From NCBI GenBank assembly GCA_026182355.1, contig JAPFBL010000381.1:216001-280000 (forward strand): DNA of 64,000 bases. Direction: 5' to 3'. The position numbers were made by a program, and so were the translations under genes. Numbering within the stretch: the stretch's first letter is position 1; the number at the start of each line of letters is the position of its first letter. Source of the DNA: Hermatobates lingyangjiaoensis (lineage: Eukaryota > Arthropoda > Insecta > Hemiptera > Hermatobatidae). Below the pieces are notes generated by a model. It did not search any database, was not told where the DNA came from, and was given only the letters and a program-made list of their open reading frames with translations. Below are positions 36,666 to 52,111 of the stretch, piece after piece.

Positions 36666-39600
36666 GTTGAACGACCTTTGTACTGTGGCATGAATAAATT
36701 TCATTGTTCATCTTTATAGTTTTCTCACCTTTGTTTTAAATCTTTCTGGTACTAAATACACTAGTTCTCCAAATTCAGAAAACTTGAAAGATGGACAATG
36801 AAATTATACATGCCAGAGTACAAAGGTCGTTCAACAAAACATGTATAAAAGAAGGATTGCTCCCCAAATTTACAAATATATATATTTGTGTACAAAGGCA
36901 GCAGGTCTTCCCTTAAGCATATGTTATTAAAATAAGCAGCAGCTTCTGCATTGACCAGTTTCTTGTTGACACTCTCTAGTTTTCGTATCACTTTGCGGTG
37001 AGACTCTGGTAGCTTCCAAAGAAGGTTAGCAAAAGACATTAACACACACAATAAACATAGGTCAAACACGAAAAACTAAATTTTAATCACTGTTTTAATC
37101 ACTAAATTAACAAACTAAATAAGTGATTAAAATCAGTGATTAAAATTTAGTTTTTCGTGTTTGACCTATGTTTATTGTGTGTGTTAATGTCTTTTGCTAA
37201 CCTTCTTTGGAAGCTACCAGAGTCTCACCGCAAAGTGATACGAAAACTAGAGAGTGTCAACAAGAAACTGGTCAATGCAGAAGCTGCTGCTTATTTTAAT
37301 AAAATATATATATATAACGGTTTGACAGCCGAGCAGAACTCTTCTTCTCCTTCTACTGATGATGACTAAAATGGCTTTAAACCACTTTCAAAGAAAACGG
37401 CTTATGTAATAATCTTTACATTGTTAAAATAAAATACAATTATTATTACATCATTGTTTTTGTTCTGATTATAATTCTTTTTTTACAGATTTCAGATAAA
37501 AGTATGGAAGAGGTAAAACAAAGAAAGATAGACACAAGAGATGAAGAGTGCCAGACACTGTTAGAAGAACAACCAAGGCCTGTGATTAAGATCAAAAGAG
37601 GTAGCTTTTGTTGAATTTTTAGATTAAAGTTTTGTCGATTTTAGACGAAGGGTTCCTAACCAGGGGTGCGAAGTATCATTCTAGGGGGTGTGAGATATCA
37701 TTCCAAGAGGTGTAAGAAAAAACGCCGGTGGTGAATAAATCTGTGTACGTCGTTCCTCAAAGAGGACGTTTAGCCGTACGATATCAGACACTCGTTAAAG
37801 ATCCCCTACTCGAAATGCACTTGAGTTACGCAAAATTTAAAACTCCCAATGTAGAATCTATACAATCAGCTATCAAACAAAAAGCCGGTAAACAGCTGAC
37901 GTTATCACCCGCTAGGGCGGGCGTGGGGAACCTGCGGCCTTAAGGCCGCATGTGGCCTTTTGAACCATGAAATGCGGCCTTCTACAGTTTGTTGAGAAAA
38001 ATGTTTCAAAATTTAAAGAATTACAATTATGACAATAAAGATAAAAAAATTTTGGCATTTAGGAAGAAGACTATTCATTAATCATTACTTGAAAAGTCTA
38101 AGCTTATGGAAAATAATTTTCCTGGGTTAACCAATGTAATAAACGAAGGCAGTAAGGACACTACTGAATCTTTTGAAAGATGCAAAACATATTTAGATGT
38201 ACTGATCTAGTAATATAATGATAGATCAAGTATTTTACAATATAACTATTGTATAAAAATTTGCTTATCTATTCTTGGCGGCCTTTTGGGGAAGTGGACG
38301 GTGCTAAAATGGCCTTTACTCCAAGAAAGGTTCCCCACCCCTGAGGGAATCAATTTAAAAAATAAAACAAATACTGATACTTTTTAAATTGTTAATATTA
38401 AACATATAATCTACCGTCTCACCTCGTACATTACTGCCGTAGCTGTCGGACCGGTTTCGGGTGTCACCCATCTTCAACACGACTCTAATATTAATAATAC
38501 TAACCTCTGTGGTAATGATGAAATGCATGAACTTTTTAAATTGTTAAACAAAAATTGTAGCTTGTTATTATTATCTAGAGTCAAAAATAAAGTTTCAAAC
38601 ATACAAATTCCAAAAAATCGGAGATTCGATTAAAATTTTCCGATTCCGGTTCCAATACCTGAAAAAGTTCCGATATTTCCGATTGTCGATTCCGATAAAA
38701 AATGAAGTTTCAAACATACACATTCCAAAAAATCGGAGATTCGATTAAAATTTTCCGATTCCGGTTCGAATACATCAAAAAGTCGTGATATTTTTGATTC
38801 TCGCTTCTGTTTCTGAGTACTGGTCCCATCACTATAAAGATGTATTAAACAAAAATATATAAATCTACTTCTTTACTTGAAGCCCTTTACTGACAATAAG
38901 CCCTAGGACATATTTTAGAACTAAATAGAGTAAGAAAGTGTGTTATTTTTGGTAAAAGACGGCAGTAGTGTTACCTGTATGTTTAGTTATATGTTGGGAA
39001 AGGCGGTTGGCATTATGCATGGATGTGCTCTGTTGCAGACGTGATTTCCGAACGCGTTGTCAGCCGCAGCATGGTGTCCGGCCTGCTCAAGTCGACCATG
39101 GCTAAGTTCATCCTGTGTGGTGACAGTTGGGTCACTAGTCCTCCCAAGCCTCAGTCCTCAGAGGCCAGACTTCCTGAACTAGCGCCTCCCCCTTTTGGAC
39201 CACCTGTAAGTATTGAAGATCCCTTTAGAATTGCAGTAGACATCATATTTGTGTCAGGTAACATACTGCTCACCTGTTTTCACTCAGCTAAAAACCTCCA
39301 GTGTCTCAATAATTGATTCATGATCTTTATGAAATGTAACATGCTAAAACTGAATCCTTTTTCTCTAATTTGTTATATACTCGAGTGCCTCAGTAACTAT
39401 TCAATTTGAAAGGTTGGCACAACTAGAAATATATGTGCCCTTTATGAAATGTAATATGCTGCTCACTGAATCCTTTTTCTTTAATTTGTTATATACTCGA
39501 GTGCCTCAGTAACTATTCAATTTGAAAGGTTGGCACAACTAGAAATATATGTGCCCTTTGTGAAATGTAATATGCTGCTCACTGAATCCTTTTTCTTTAA

Positions 39601-42600
39601 TTTGTTATATACTCGAGTGCCTCAGTAACTATTCAATTTGAAAGGTTGGCACAACTAGAAATATATGTGCCCTTTATGAAATGTAATATGCTGCTCACTG
39701 AATCCTTTTTCTTTAATTTGTTATATACTCGAGTGCCTCAGTAACTATTCAATTTGAAAGGTTGGCACAACTAGAAATATATGTGCCTTTATGAAATGTA
39801 ATATGCTGCTCACTGAATCCTTTTTCTCTAATTTGTTATATACTCGAGTGCCTCAGTAACTATTCAATTTGAAAGGTTGGCACAACTAGAAATATATGTG
39901 CACTTTATGAAATGTAATATGCTGCTCACTGAATCCTTTTTCTTTAATTTGTTATATACTCGAGTGCCTCAGTAACTATTCAATTTGAAAGGTTGGCACA
40001 ACTAGAAATATATGTGCCCTTTATGAAATGTAATATGCTGCTCACTGAATCCTTTTTCTCTAATTTGTTATATACTCGAGTGCCTCAGTAACTATTCAAT
40101 TTGAAAGGTTGGCACAACTAGAAATATATGTGCACTTTATGAAATGTAATATGCTGCTCACTGAATCCTTTTTCTTTAATTTGTTATATACTCGAGTGCC
40201 TCAGTAACTATTCAATTTGAAAGGTTGGCACAACTAGAAATATATGTGCCCTTTATGAAATGTAATATGCTGCTCACTGAATCCTTTTTCTTTAATTTGT
40301 TATATACTCGAGTGCCTCAGTAACTATTCAATTTGAAAGGTTGGCACCACTAGAAATATATGTGCCCTTTATGAAATGTAATATGGTGCTCACTGAATCC
40401 TTTTTCTTTAATTTGTTATATACTCGAGTGCCTCAGTAACTATTCAATTTGAAAGGTTGGCACAACTAGAAATATATGTGCCTTTATGAAATGTAATATG
40501 CTGCTCACTGAATCCTTTTTCTATTGTGAATCTAGAGTGTTATATACTTCTGATGTGAATTTTCCTTTCTTTAATTTGTAAAACTAGAGTTCCATATATA
40601 TGACTCAAAGGTTGGCACCACTAGAAATATATGTGTCCCTTTATGAAATGTAATATGGTGCTCACTGAATCCTTTTTCTTATTTTAATTTGTTATAATAC
40701 TAGAGTGCTTTTTCCTTTCTTATGTATACTAGTAATATATATACTCAAAGGTTGGCACACTAGAAAGTAGTATGTGTCCTTTATGAAATGTAATATGCTG
40801 CTCACTGAATCCTTTTTCTTTAATTTGTGAAATATAGAGTGCCCCATATATATACTCAAAGGTTGGCACCACTAGAAGTGTGCCAATTCCTTTCTTTACA
40901 TTTTAAATACTAGAGTGCCATATAATCTAAAGTGGACCACTAGAATGTGTCTATAAAGTAACATGTGCTCATGAATCCTTTTATTTAAATACTAGGTCCT
41001 AATTCTAGTTGACCACAATCAATTCCTAAAATATGAGTGTCATATATATACTCAAAGGTTGGCACCACTAGAAGTGTATGTGTCCTTTATGAAATGTAAC
41101 ATGCTGCTCACTGAATCCCTTTTCTTTAATTTGTGAAATACTAGAGTGCCCCATATATATATACTCAAAGGTTGGCACCACTAGAAGTGTGCCAATTTTT
41201 TCCTTTTTCTTTAATTTGTGAAATACTAGAGTGTACCATATATATATATACTCAAAGGTTGGCACCACTAGAAGTGTATGTGTCCTTTATGAAATGTAAT
41301 ATGCTGCTCACTGAATCCTTTTTCTTTAATTTGTGAAATACTAGAGTGCCCCATATATATATATATACTCAAAGGTTGACACCACTAGAAGTGTGCCTTA
41401 ATGTAATTTGTCCTATTCTTCTTTAATTTGTGAAATACTAGAGTGTACCATATATATATATACTCAAAGGTTGGCACCACTAGAAGTGTATGTGTCCTTT
41501 ATGAAATGTAACATGCTGCTCACTGAATCCTTTTTCTTTAATTTGTGAAATACTAGAGTGCCCCATATATATACTCAAAGGTTGGCACCACTAGAAGTGT
41601 GCCAATTTTTTCCTTTTTCTTTAATTTGTGAAATACTAGAGTGTACCATATATATATACTCAAAGGTTGGCACCACTAGAAGTGTATGTGTCCTTTATGA
41701 AATGTAACATGCTGCTCACTGAATCCTTTTTCTTTAATTTGTGAAATACTAGAGTGCCCCATATATATACTCAAAGGTTGGCACCACTTGAAAAATATGC
41801 GTCCTTTATGAAATGTAATATGCTGCTCACTGATTCCCTTCTGTATAATTTTAAATATTAGAGTGTCATATTCATCCTGAAAGGTTGGTACCACTAGAAA
41901 TGTATGTGCCCTTTATGAAATGTAACATGCTGCTCACTGAATCCCTTTTATATAATTTTAAATACTAGTGTCGTAGTCGTGCTGAATGGTTGACACCACT
42001 AGATGTGTATATGCCCTTTATGAAATGTAACATACTGCTCACTGAATTCCTTAAATACTGGAGTGTACTATAATTATTCATATTGAAAGATTGGTACCAC
42101 TAGAAATGTATGTGCCCTTTATGAAATGTAACATGCTGCTCACTGAATCCCTTTTCTTGAATTCCTTAAATACTAGAGTGTACTATAATTTTTCTTGTTG
42201 AAAGATTAGTACCACTAGAAATGTATGTGCCCTTTATGAAATGTAACATGCTGCTCACTGAATCCCTTTTCTATAGTTTTTGAAATAGTAGTGTCGTAGT
42301 CATGTTGAAAGGTTCCCACAACCAGATATGTGCCGAATTGTAACATGCTGCTCACTAGATCTGCTTCTCTGCGATGTTTCGAATGCTCCACTCTCCGGTT
42401 CATGATTCATGCATTACTGATACCTCTATTGAATAATTTTCTCTTTCCTTCTATCCCTCCTGTAATACAATCAGCAAGACCTGTTTCTCTTACAGGTGTC
42501 CACAGAATCAGCAGAAGTATCAAAACCTTCCTTTACTCTACCAACATTTACGAATTCAAGTTTAACACCAACCCCTTCTCTTCCCTTGACCTCTACCAAC

Positions 42601-43520
42601 CTCCTACTGCCTACATCATCATCATCATCTGCAGTGTCATCAGCTCCTCTTCCGACCTTTAGCATCGTCCCAACCACATCTACTGCAACCTCCACACCTG
42701 CTCCCTCTTTGGTAAATATACTTTCAAACTTCCTATCATTGAATATTTTATAAAAACAAAAACCATGATAATCCTATACGATGTTTATTCGACTGATTTT
42801 CCTAATCAAATCTCTTCAAAAATTAATTTATTTGATTTTGTCAATAAATTTTCTTCCTGTTTTAATTCACGAGTTAGTCATTATATTGATCTCTGCTATA
42901 ATAGCATCTCTGTTATTTTTTATATATTTTAGTTCCATGAGAATTTATTTTTTTCTTATTTTGCTGCTATAACTATATCTTTATTTAAATTAAACATGTA
43001 GTTTGCTAAAGTAAATGACATTGAGATAGCCTAGTCTAAAGGTGGGGGGAGCCTTTCTTGGAGTAAAGGCCATTTTAGCACCGTCTACTTCCTCAAAAGG
43101 CCACCACGAATGAGTAAATTCATATATAATAGTTATATTGTAAATTGCTTGAATCTATCAATATATTCTTCGACCAGTGCATCTAAAATTTTGTACTATA
43201 CTGTACTTCCCCCCTTCTGTACTAAAGTACCCCAGCAGTTCTTTCTCATTTCTTATTGTGGTTTGAACGTTGATTGTTATTTCACATGTTTATTGTTAAA
43301 TCATGTTACAGTATATACTATATATATATGTATTATGTATATATATACATAAAATAAATTCAAAATGAAGGAAACACACAGAAAGACAGAGACAACTCAC
43401 ATCGATATTTCGACCATCGTCGTCATCAGGAGGTGTGAAGAGTGAAGAGTCCCGCAAGAAGGCAGGGCGGTGACTATATATATATTTGAATACTTGATTT
43501 GAATATACAATATACTTGAA

Positions 43521-43574
<54 letters not shown>

Positions 43575-46500
43575 TTCACATAAACACGTGAAACAACAAT
43601 CAATGATCAAACCACAATAAGAAATGGGAAAACAAGACTAAGATCTTTCAACCGTAACAAGCGGTCTTCGTCAGAGTCAAAAACCCAACTCAGTTGTTAC
43701 GGTTACGGTTGTTACGCTTGTTACGGTTGAAAGATCTTAGTCTTGTTTTCCCATTTCTTATTGTGGTTTGATCATATATATACTACTGTGCTGTTTGATG
43801 ATTAATAATGATAGATGACTTATTACAAATATTTAATGCTTGATGATGATAAACAGGTTTGTTTCTTTTAGATTAGATTACAACCAATTTTCTGTATTTA
43901 CTTTTTTTATTATTATTATTATTATTTGAGGGTGACTATAGGACTGTGTCTTAAAAAAATACTATTGTACTTCCCCTCTTCTGCACTATAGTATCCCAGC
44001 AGTTAGCTTCAACGCCTTCAAGAAGCTCAGCACTTTTACTGGTTCCAGCGGTAAAAGTTTTACTATGGTTTGTTGAGTGTCCCGAAGCACCTAGCTCTTT
44101 GCAGTAAAGTTGTCTGACAGTCAGCCAGCAGGTGCAACGGTGTTTCTTCCTCTTCTTTGCAGAATCTGCAAAAACCATCATTGATAATATCCATTCAGGC
44201 TACCTACGTTTCGGGTGAAAGTAACTTTCTTTCTCCTTCTTCGAGTCTTCTTCAGATTCTTAGATGTACTTGTGAGAGGTTGGCTCCCACTACTTAGCGC
44301 TTTGGACGCTCTACGTTCCGGAGGATGGTTTCCAGTCTTCGTTCTCCTTAGTATCGTACAGAAGATAATCTCTGAAGCTCTATGAGTGATATTTTGTCCG
44401 CTCCGGCAGAGCACCGCATACCGGAGTAAGGCTATTTACTGAAGGAGGTGGTTGCCTGGTACCCTTGAGGATCCGTTCTTAATACAGTAACCCCTGTATC
44501 ATCCATCCTTTGTCACGGATTGCTTAATGCTTTTGATTGGGGTTGAGATAAGAGGAAAGGATTTAGCAAGTTTGGAAGGTTTGTGAAACGAATGTGGTTA
44601 AACCCAGCCCCTGGCCACCTTCTCCTCCACTTTCGTTTGTCTCTGTTTTTATTTCGTCATACCCCTTAGCCTTTTGGCTATAACTTGACAAAGCAGAATT
44701 CCATTTCGCTACTTTACTAGTAATTCATGTTGTGCCTTTCTTAGTTCATGCCATGAGGCATGTTAAGCCCCCCCACCACGACAAGGTGAAGGCACTTCGG
44801 GGGGGTCCGTGCTGTTAAAATACTCCGGAGGCCAAACATCCTCCTAGTGGTGCCTTTCTTAGTTCACACCATGAGGGGACAACCCCCCAGGTATGTTAAG
44901 CCCCTCCACCACGACAAGGTGAAGGCACTTCGGGGGGGTCCGTGCTGTTAAAATACTCCGGAGGCCAAACATCTTCCTAGTGGTGCCTTTCTTAGTTCAC
45001 AACATGAGGGGACAACCCTCAAGGTATGTTAAGCCCCCCCCCCCCCCCAACACGACAAGGTGAAGGCACTTCGGGGGGGTTTCGTTTGTCTCTGCATATA
45101 GCAGGTTAACAGGTAGCCTCGCGAAGGCCGAAAGTCGGAGTTGAGTGCTAGAGGCTTTTAGAGGCGCTTAATCACTGCATTACTACCCCAGTCTACCACT
45201 CACCAGTGTTACCGATTTCTGGACTTTTCTGTTTCCTGACCTGAAATGCAGATTTTAGAACCTTAAAACATATATATCTGTGAAAATATTCTAAATCTAT
45301 TAGTCTAGGGCAGTGATTCTCAACGTGGTCCACATGGACCCCCAGGGGTCCACAGAGGATTACTGGGGTCCATGAGAAAAGTAGTATTCTGAAGGTCCAT
45401 GACACGTGGTTAGACCTCTATGTTAAGTTTAAATCAGTGGTTCTCAACGTGGTCCACATGGACCTCCAGGGGTCCACAGAGGATTACTGGGGTCCATGAG
45501 AAAAGTAGTATTCTGAAGGTCCATGACACGTGGTTAGACCTCTATGTTAAGTTTAAATGACTTTATCAGCAAACCAAAAATAAACCCAAGCGTTGTAAGC
45601 TTTGGCCGTACAATATTCAAACATAATTAAAATATAAGGCCTAATATCCTCGTCAGTTTGTTAAAATGTTCCAATGTTTTAAAATGTTCTATTGCACTTC
45701 TCTTTATGGTACATTCAAAATTTATTCGGTTACAGTTTATTTCAGGGTACTTTATAAAATGTTAATGAAGAAATATTTTGTTATTGTTTTAAAAACATTT
45801 TTGTATTTTCGCATGCGTTGTAGATGTAATGAAATTATTTCATAATTAACGATATTCATTTATCTAAAAACAAATATTTCTTTATAAATTTGTATAATTA
45901 TGTTTTTTAAGTATCCGGGGGGAGTGAGGGTCCACAAGTTGCTTTTAGGGGGTCCAAAAGTAGCTTTTAGGGGTGTCTACAAGTTGCTTTTAGGGGGTCC
46001 AAAGTAGCTTTTAGGGGGTCCACAAGCAAACAAAGGTTGAGAACCCCTGGTCTAGTGTATTTCTTGTATTACTTAAGTGTCTTCACATTGATTGTTTTTT
46101 TCCGTGTTTCAGGCTACAACTAAATCAGAGAGTGGACCAACCTTCAAGTTCGGCTTGGTGCCTCCTCCGTTGATGTCCACTCAGATCAACCTTTCTACTT
46201 CCACAACTTCAAGCCCTTCATTGGCTATATCAACAATTAGCTCGAGTACGAACACAGTGGCATCTATCAATGCTCCTGTATCATCGACAGCAACAGTTAC
46301 AACACAACCTAATGTAGGATTTACCTTTGGTTTAACAACACCACCGAATGCAACAGCACCAACAACAACAACAACAAAAACTGAAACAAAAACCGGTTTT
46401 AATTTAACATTCCCTTCCAATCCTTCAAAGAAAGCAGAGGAAGCAAAAATTTTTACTTTTGGTTCGAAAACAGAAACAGGTACAACAACAACTGAAACAA

Positions 46501-49500
46501 AACCGGTTTTTGGTTTAAATCCTGCATCTTCATTACAGACGTTTCCAGTTACTTCTTCAGCGACTTTTGCTGCAACAAATACAGCTGTAACAACTTCAAG
46601 TTTTCTTTCATCAGTTACAACAAATGATAAAGCAAAAACAACTGCTTCTTTGTTTTCTTCTGGTAATATTTTTGGTTCTGGAACAACAGCAGCAACTACA
46701 ACAATAACAAATCCTGTTTTTGGATCAACAAGTGTTTCAAATCCTGTTTTTGGTTCAACAACAACAACAGCAGCAGTAGCAGGATCAACAACAACAACAA
46801 CAAATCCTATCTTTGGTGCTTCTATAACAACAACAGCAGCAACAACTTCAATTTTTGGTGGTTCAACAACTACAACAGCAGGAACAAATATTTTTGGTGC
46901 AACAACAACAGCAACAAATCCTATGTTTGGTGCTACAACAACAGCAGCAACAAATCCTATTTTTGGTGCTACGACGACAACAACAACAACAAAGCCTATA
47001 TTTGGTTCATCAACAACAGCAGTAACAAAAAATCCTATTTTTGGTGCTGCAACAACAACAGGAAATCCTGTTTTTGGTGCTCCTACAACAACAGGAACAA
47101 CGAATACGGTTTTTGGTGCTCCTACGACAACAGGAACAACGAATACTATTTTTGGTGTTGCAACAACAACAGCCAATCCTGGTTTTGGTGTTGCCACAAC
47201 TACATCTGTCTTTGGCTCTTTAAATAAACCTGTTTTTGGAACAACACCGACTTTTGGACAACAATCAACAACAGTTGCTGCAACAACAACAGCAGCAACA
47301 TCTACAAATTTATTTGGTGACAAACCGTTGTTTACAGGAAATGCAAATAGTTCTGGATTTGGTGGAACAACAATGTTTGGTGGAAGTGGCTCGGTTTTTG
47401 GAACTCCAACAACAACAGCAACAACAACAGGAGCAGCAGTAGCAACAACAACAAAACCAAATACAACATTGTTTGGACAAGACAAAGATAAGAAAGTTGG
47501 TGGATTTAATTATGAATTTGGTTCAAATAATTTCAATACAAATACAAATCCTGGTTTTGGAACGCAGAATATTTCAAATCCATCTTTTGGTGGTGGTGTT
47601 TCATCAGCTCCTCGGTTTCCTTCATCAACTCCTAGCTTTGGGCAAGGATCAACAAGCAGTTTTGGACATCAAGGGAATTCAAGCGGATTTAAATTCAATA
47701 TTAGTGATTCATCGAGGCCTAATTTTAGTTTCACCTCGACAACTCAAGCCAGTGGTGGGAATTTCTTTCAGTTTGGATCGAATTCCAGTACTGCTGCATC
47801 ATCAGGAGGAGCGGGTGTTGGAGGCTCTGGGCCGTTTCAGTTTAGTGCCATTCCCCAGGCCAATGCTCCAGGTAACTCACTCATATTAGTTCAACATGTC
47901 TTTATTGTTAAATTAAGATTATTTAAAAAACAGATTTTCCGTCAGACAGTTTATTAATCTTCCCCTTGCTATCCATATCATAAATCATGGCCTCAATTTC
48001 TGCTTTAAAATACAAATTCTGAGACAAGCAGTCCGTGATTGTTGAAACTTTGACACCGAAAATCTTTTCATAGGACTATATTTACCATAGGAAGGGAAAT
48101 ATATATATATATATATATATATTGGTATACTTTGGGAGCAGACCTTCTTTTAAACATACCTCATTAAAGATCTTGCCAACATTAAGTTTAGTATGTTTCC
48201 TACATAAAAATAAAATATAAATATGTTTCCTATTATATATAAAAAAATCGGTGAGTTAATTTATATGGTACCACAGAGATGGAAAGATAAAAAAATCGGT
48301 GAGTTAATTTATATGGTACCACAGAGATGGAAAGGTAGCATTCGAAACCTTGAAAAGGTATGTAGGAAACATACTAAACTTAATGTTGGCAAGATCTTTA
48401 ATGAGGTATATATATATATATATATCGCGCTCCGTTCTTCGACGTGGGGAGATCTCTCTCACTTCGTCCTCTCTACTAGTCTACTCTCCTGATGACGAAC
48501 AACAGTTCGAAATATTGAATTCTGTAAGTTTTCTTTGTATTCTCTTTTCTGTGTCGTGCTTTGTGATTAATTTATATATTATATATATATATATATAAAC
48601 TTGAAAAGGTCCAACAGGACTACTAGTTAACACATGAAAGAGAAAAAACAAATAAAGATACACACAAAAGACTCACAACGATATTTCGACAGTCGTCGTC
48701 ATCGGGTAAGAAGTAGTCCTTTGAGTAGCTGAAGCTAACTGATTCAGTTAGCTTCAGCTACTCAAAGGACTACTTCTACCCGATGACGACGACTGTCGAA
48801 ATATCGTTGTGAGTCTTTTGTGTGTATCTTTATTTGTTTTTTCTCTTTCATGTGTTAACTATATATAATATATCATATCCATACTAATTCAGGTGTGTTC
48901 TCTAATCGGGGTTCGGTCAATTTTCCAGGATAAAAAATCAAACTCTCGTTGCCAACGTTTCGGTTTTATTTAAAACCTTTTTCATAGGCATACAAACAAA
49001 GGATAATAAGAAATCACATATCAACATCAAACATATACACAATATGAAAATGGATTGTTACAACTCATGAATATTACAAGCAAAAATATTTCAGAGATAC
49101 ATAAAACAATATTACTTACAGAAGTAAGAATTTTTTAACTAAGAAAATGAAATTTACATTATTTAAAGGAACAACAATGTTAGCGGACAAAACCTTCGAC
49201 TAGACTAATAAGATAACATTACAAATAACCTCAACACTGTTCACTCAAGGGAACTAAATAAATCAAATTTCACTAAACCTCAGCACAACACTCCAGAATA
49301 AATATTACTTAAATTAGTAATATCACTTCTATGATTAATCGAACTTAGATCCTTTTTAATATATAACATCTCAAGTGTCTTCCTTCTTTGCTCATCTTTT
49401 TCTTTTTCTATTATAGTTGTATCTTCAAAATCGAACGTGTGACCTTCGTTTATTGCATGCCCAGCTAAGGCATTAATATAATTATATATATTATTGAATC

Positions 49501-51779
49501 TGTTATATATATATATATATTTGTGAACAATGAGTTTTAAAGATGAAACTTTTGGACAGTTATTATTTCATATCCCAGAAAACATCAAAACACTAATTAG
49601 AAAATTAGAAAAGTTAATAAGAAACTAAAACAAAGGTGCAAAAAGTGTTTAACGAAATTTGTATGTGTGAAAATCTGCTCCCTAATTATACAAATATATA
49701 CATATATACAATTAAATGAAACGGTCCAACTTGAACAGTACTTAAGAACAAATTTATAATTGTGAGTACTAGAAAACAAACAAATACAATGTATAGCTAA
49801 CAATTAGTCGTATTGTGTGATTTTAAAACCTTATTAAGTTTTGATTTTGTATTTAAGTAACCTTATTTGCAGAAAGTACCATAATTATATAATTACCTAA
49901 GAAGTCAATTAGTAGAGTAACCATTAAACTAATTTTACGTTTAGTGTTACTTTATATATAATTTATATTCTTGTATATTTAAATTAATTATTTATATCTA
50001 ATTAAGTTATTAATGTTGCATTATTTTGTTTTAAAAAATTCACAGGATTTGAATTACAACCAGCAATACCTAATTTTGGTAAGTTTTATTGTTTATGTTT
50101 CGTATGATAATACCATTCCATTATACTTCAGCGAGAAATGTTGCATTCCATGTCATGTTTTTGGAGGAAATGCCTTTGTTTTCAAACCCCCTGTAATGTA
50201 ATAATTTATGGTTCACTGTTTTTTATATCTTCAAATTTAGTACTAATGAATAACAAGAAGGTCGTAACTATTAGCTTTGCTAATAAATTGAATTATTATT
50301 ATTATTATTATTGCTCCGCAATATTTGAATGTATCGACCAAGGAAGGTACACTATGACATTCACTTTGGCCGCGATAAAATGTATTTGGGCAACTTCTTA
50401 AGGTATGCGCGACATTATTAAAACACTGTAGCAGAGGGTTATGTGTAAATGAAAATTATAGTCATTTAAAAAAATAAAATAATGTGGAATGAATCTACCG
50501 GCAAATAAATTTGAATGATATCAGCACGATACTAACGCACTCAAGCGATAGAATAAGCAACCACTTGTGACTAACTTGTGTAAACTTTTTAAGTAACACA
50601 TGTATATAGACATTGCTAAATGTAATATTTCGCTTTGGATTGCATTAGTTTATTTGATAATTGAGATATCCTCAAGATATGAAGTACAGTAGTACCTCTT
50701 CATACGAAAACCTCTTGTTTCGATATTTCTATCATCTTAAAAACTGTATCATCATAGGAAAGGCCAAATTATCAAACTACTGTCTTTTCCCCAGATCTCA
50801 AACTTTAAACATACCTCTAAAATATAAAAGGTTATTTTATCTTGGCATTTTCCTAAGATCTTCTGATTTTTTTTTAACGCAGATTGCTTCGTTTTATCTT
50901 GTTTGGAGTGTGTCTCTCTCTCTCTAATTGTTACCTCGTATTGTGTCCAGTTTGGATCGTATTTCGGTTTACTTATATTAAGTGATATATATATACAAAA
51001 CTGAAATTTATCGGGACTCGGTCAGTTCTTCAGGTTCAAATTAAACTCTCATTACCAACGTTTCGGTTTTTATTTAAAACCTTTTTCATAGGCCTACAAA
51101 AACAAAGGAAATATAAGAAATAATACAATCATTCAAAAATCAAACATACATAAAAGTGCAATTAGTTACAATTAAGAAATTACAATAGAAATTTTGACTA
51201 TAGGTTAGTGAGAAAACTTACAGAAGTATAAATTTTGAAACAGAAAAACTAAGTATTACATTACAAATTTTTTACAAAGAAAAAGAGTCTGTGGATTTTA
51301 ACAACAACTGTAGTCTGAATGAACACGTGACACTGAACTGAAATAACAAGCAAGGTAACCAAATTTCACCAGACAACCAAAAAGTCACTAACACAATTTT
51401 TCATCTATCAACAATGTTCATCTATCAACATTCAGACTTCAGTTATTAAAATCCACAGACTCATTTTCTTTGTAAAATAATTTGTAATGTAATACTTAGT
51501 TTTTCTGTTTCAAAATTTATACTTCTGTAAGTTTTCTCACTAACCTATAGTCAAAATTTCTATTGTAATTTCTTAATTGTAACTAATTGCACTTTTATGT
51601 ATGTTTGATTGTTGAATGATTGTATTATTTCTTATATTTCCTTTGTTTTTGTAGGCCTATGACAAAGGTTTTAAATAAAAACCGAAACGTTGGCAATGAG
51701 AGTTTAATTTGAACCTGAAGAACTGACCGAGTCCCCATATATTTCAGTTTTGTTTCTATTCCACGGTCGATACTTTTAT

Positions 51780-51816
<37 letters not shown>

Positions 51817-52111
51817 TTGATAGAATTATTGACCGTGGAATAGGAACAAAACTAAAGTTTATCAGGACTCGGTCAATTCTTCAGGTTCAAATTAAACTCT
51901 CATTGCCAACGTTTCGGTCTTTATTTAAAACCTTTTTCATAAACAGAAATATGAATTTTGAAACAGAAAAACTAAGTATTACATTACAAATTATTTTACA
52001 AAGCAAAATTTATACTTCTGCCTATGAAAAAGGTTTTAAATAAAAACCGAAACATTGGTATTGAGAGTTTAATTTGAACCTGAAGAACTGACCAAGTCCT
52101 GACAAACTTTA

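Noticed and set aside
46181..47485. 434-codon minus-strand frame rich in Val
   Set aside because: Antisense shadow of the FG exon, whose splice sites and FG motifs on plus are convincing.
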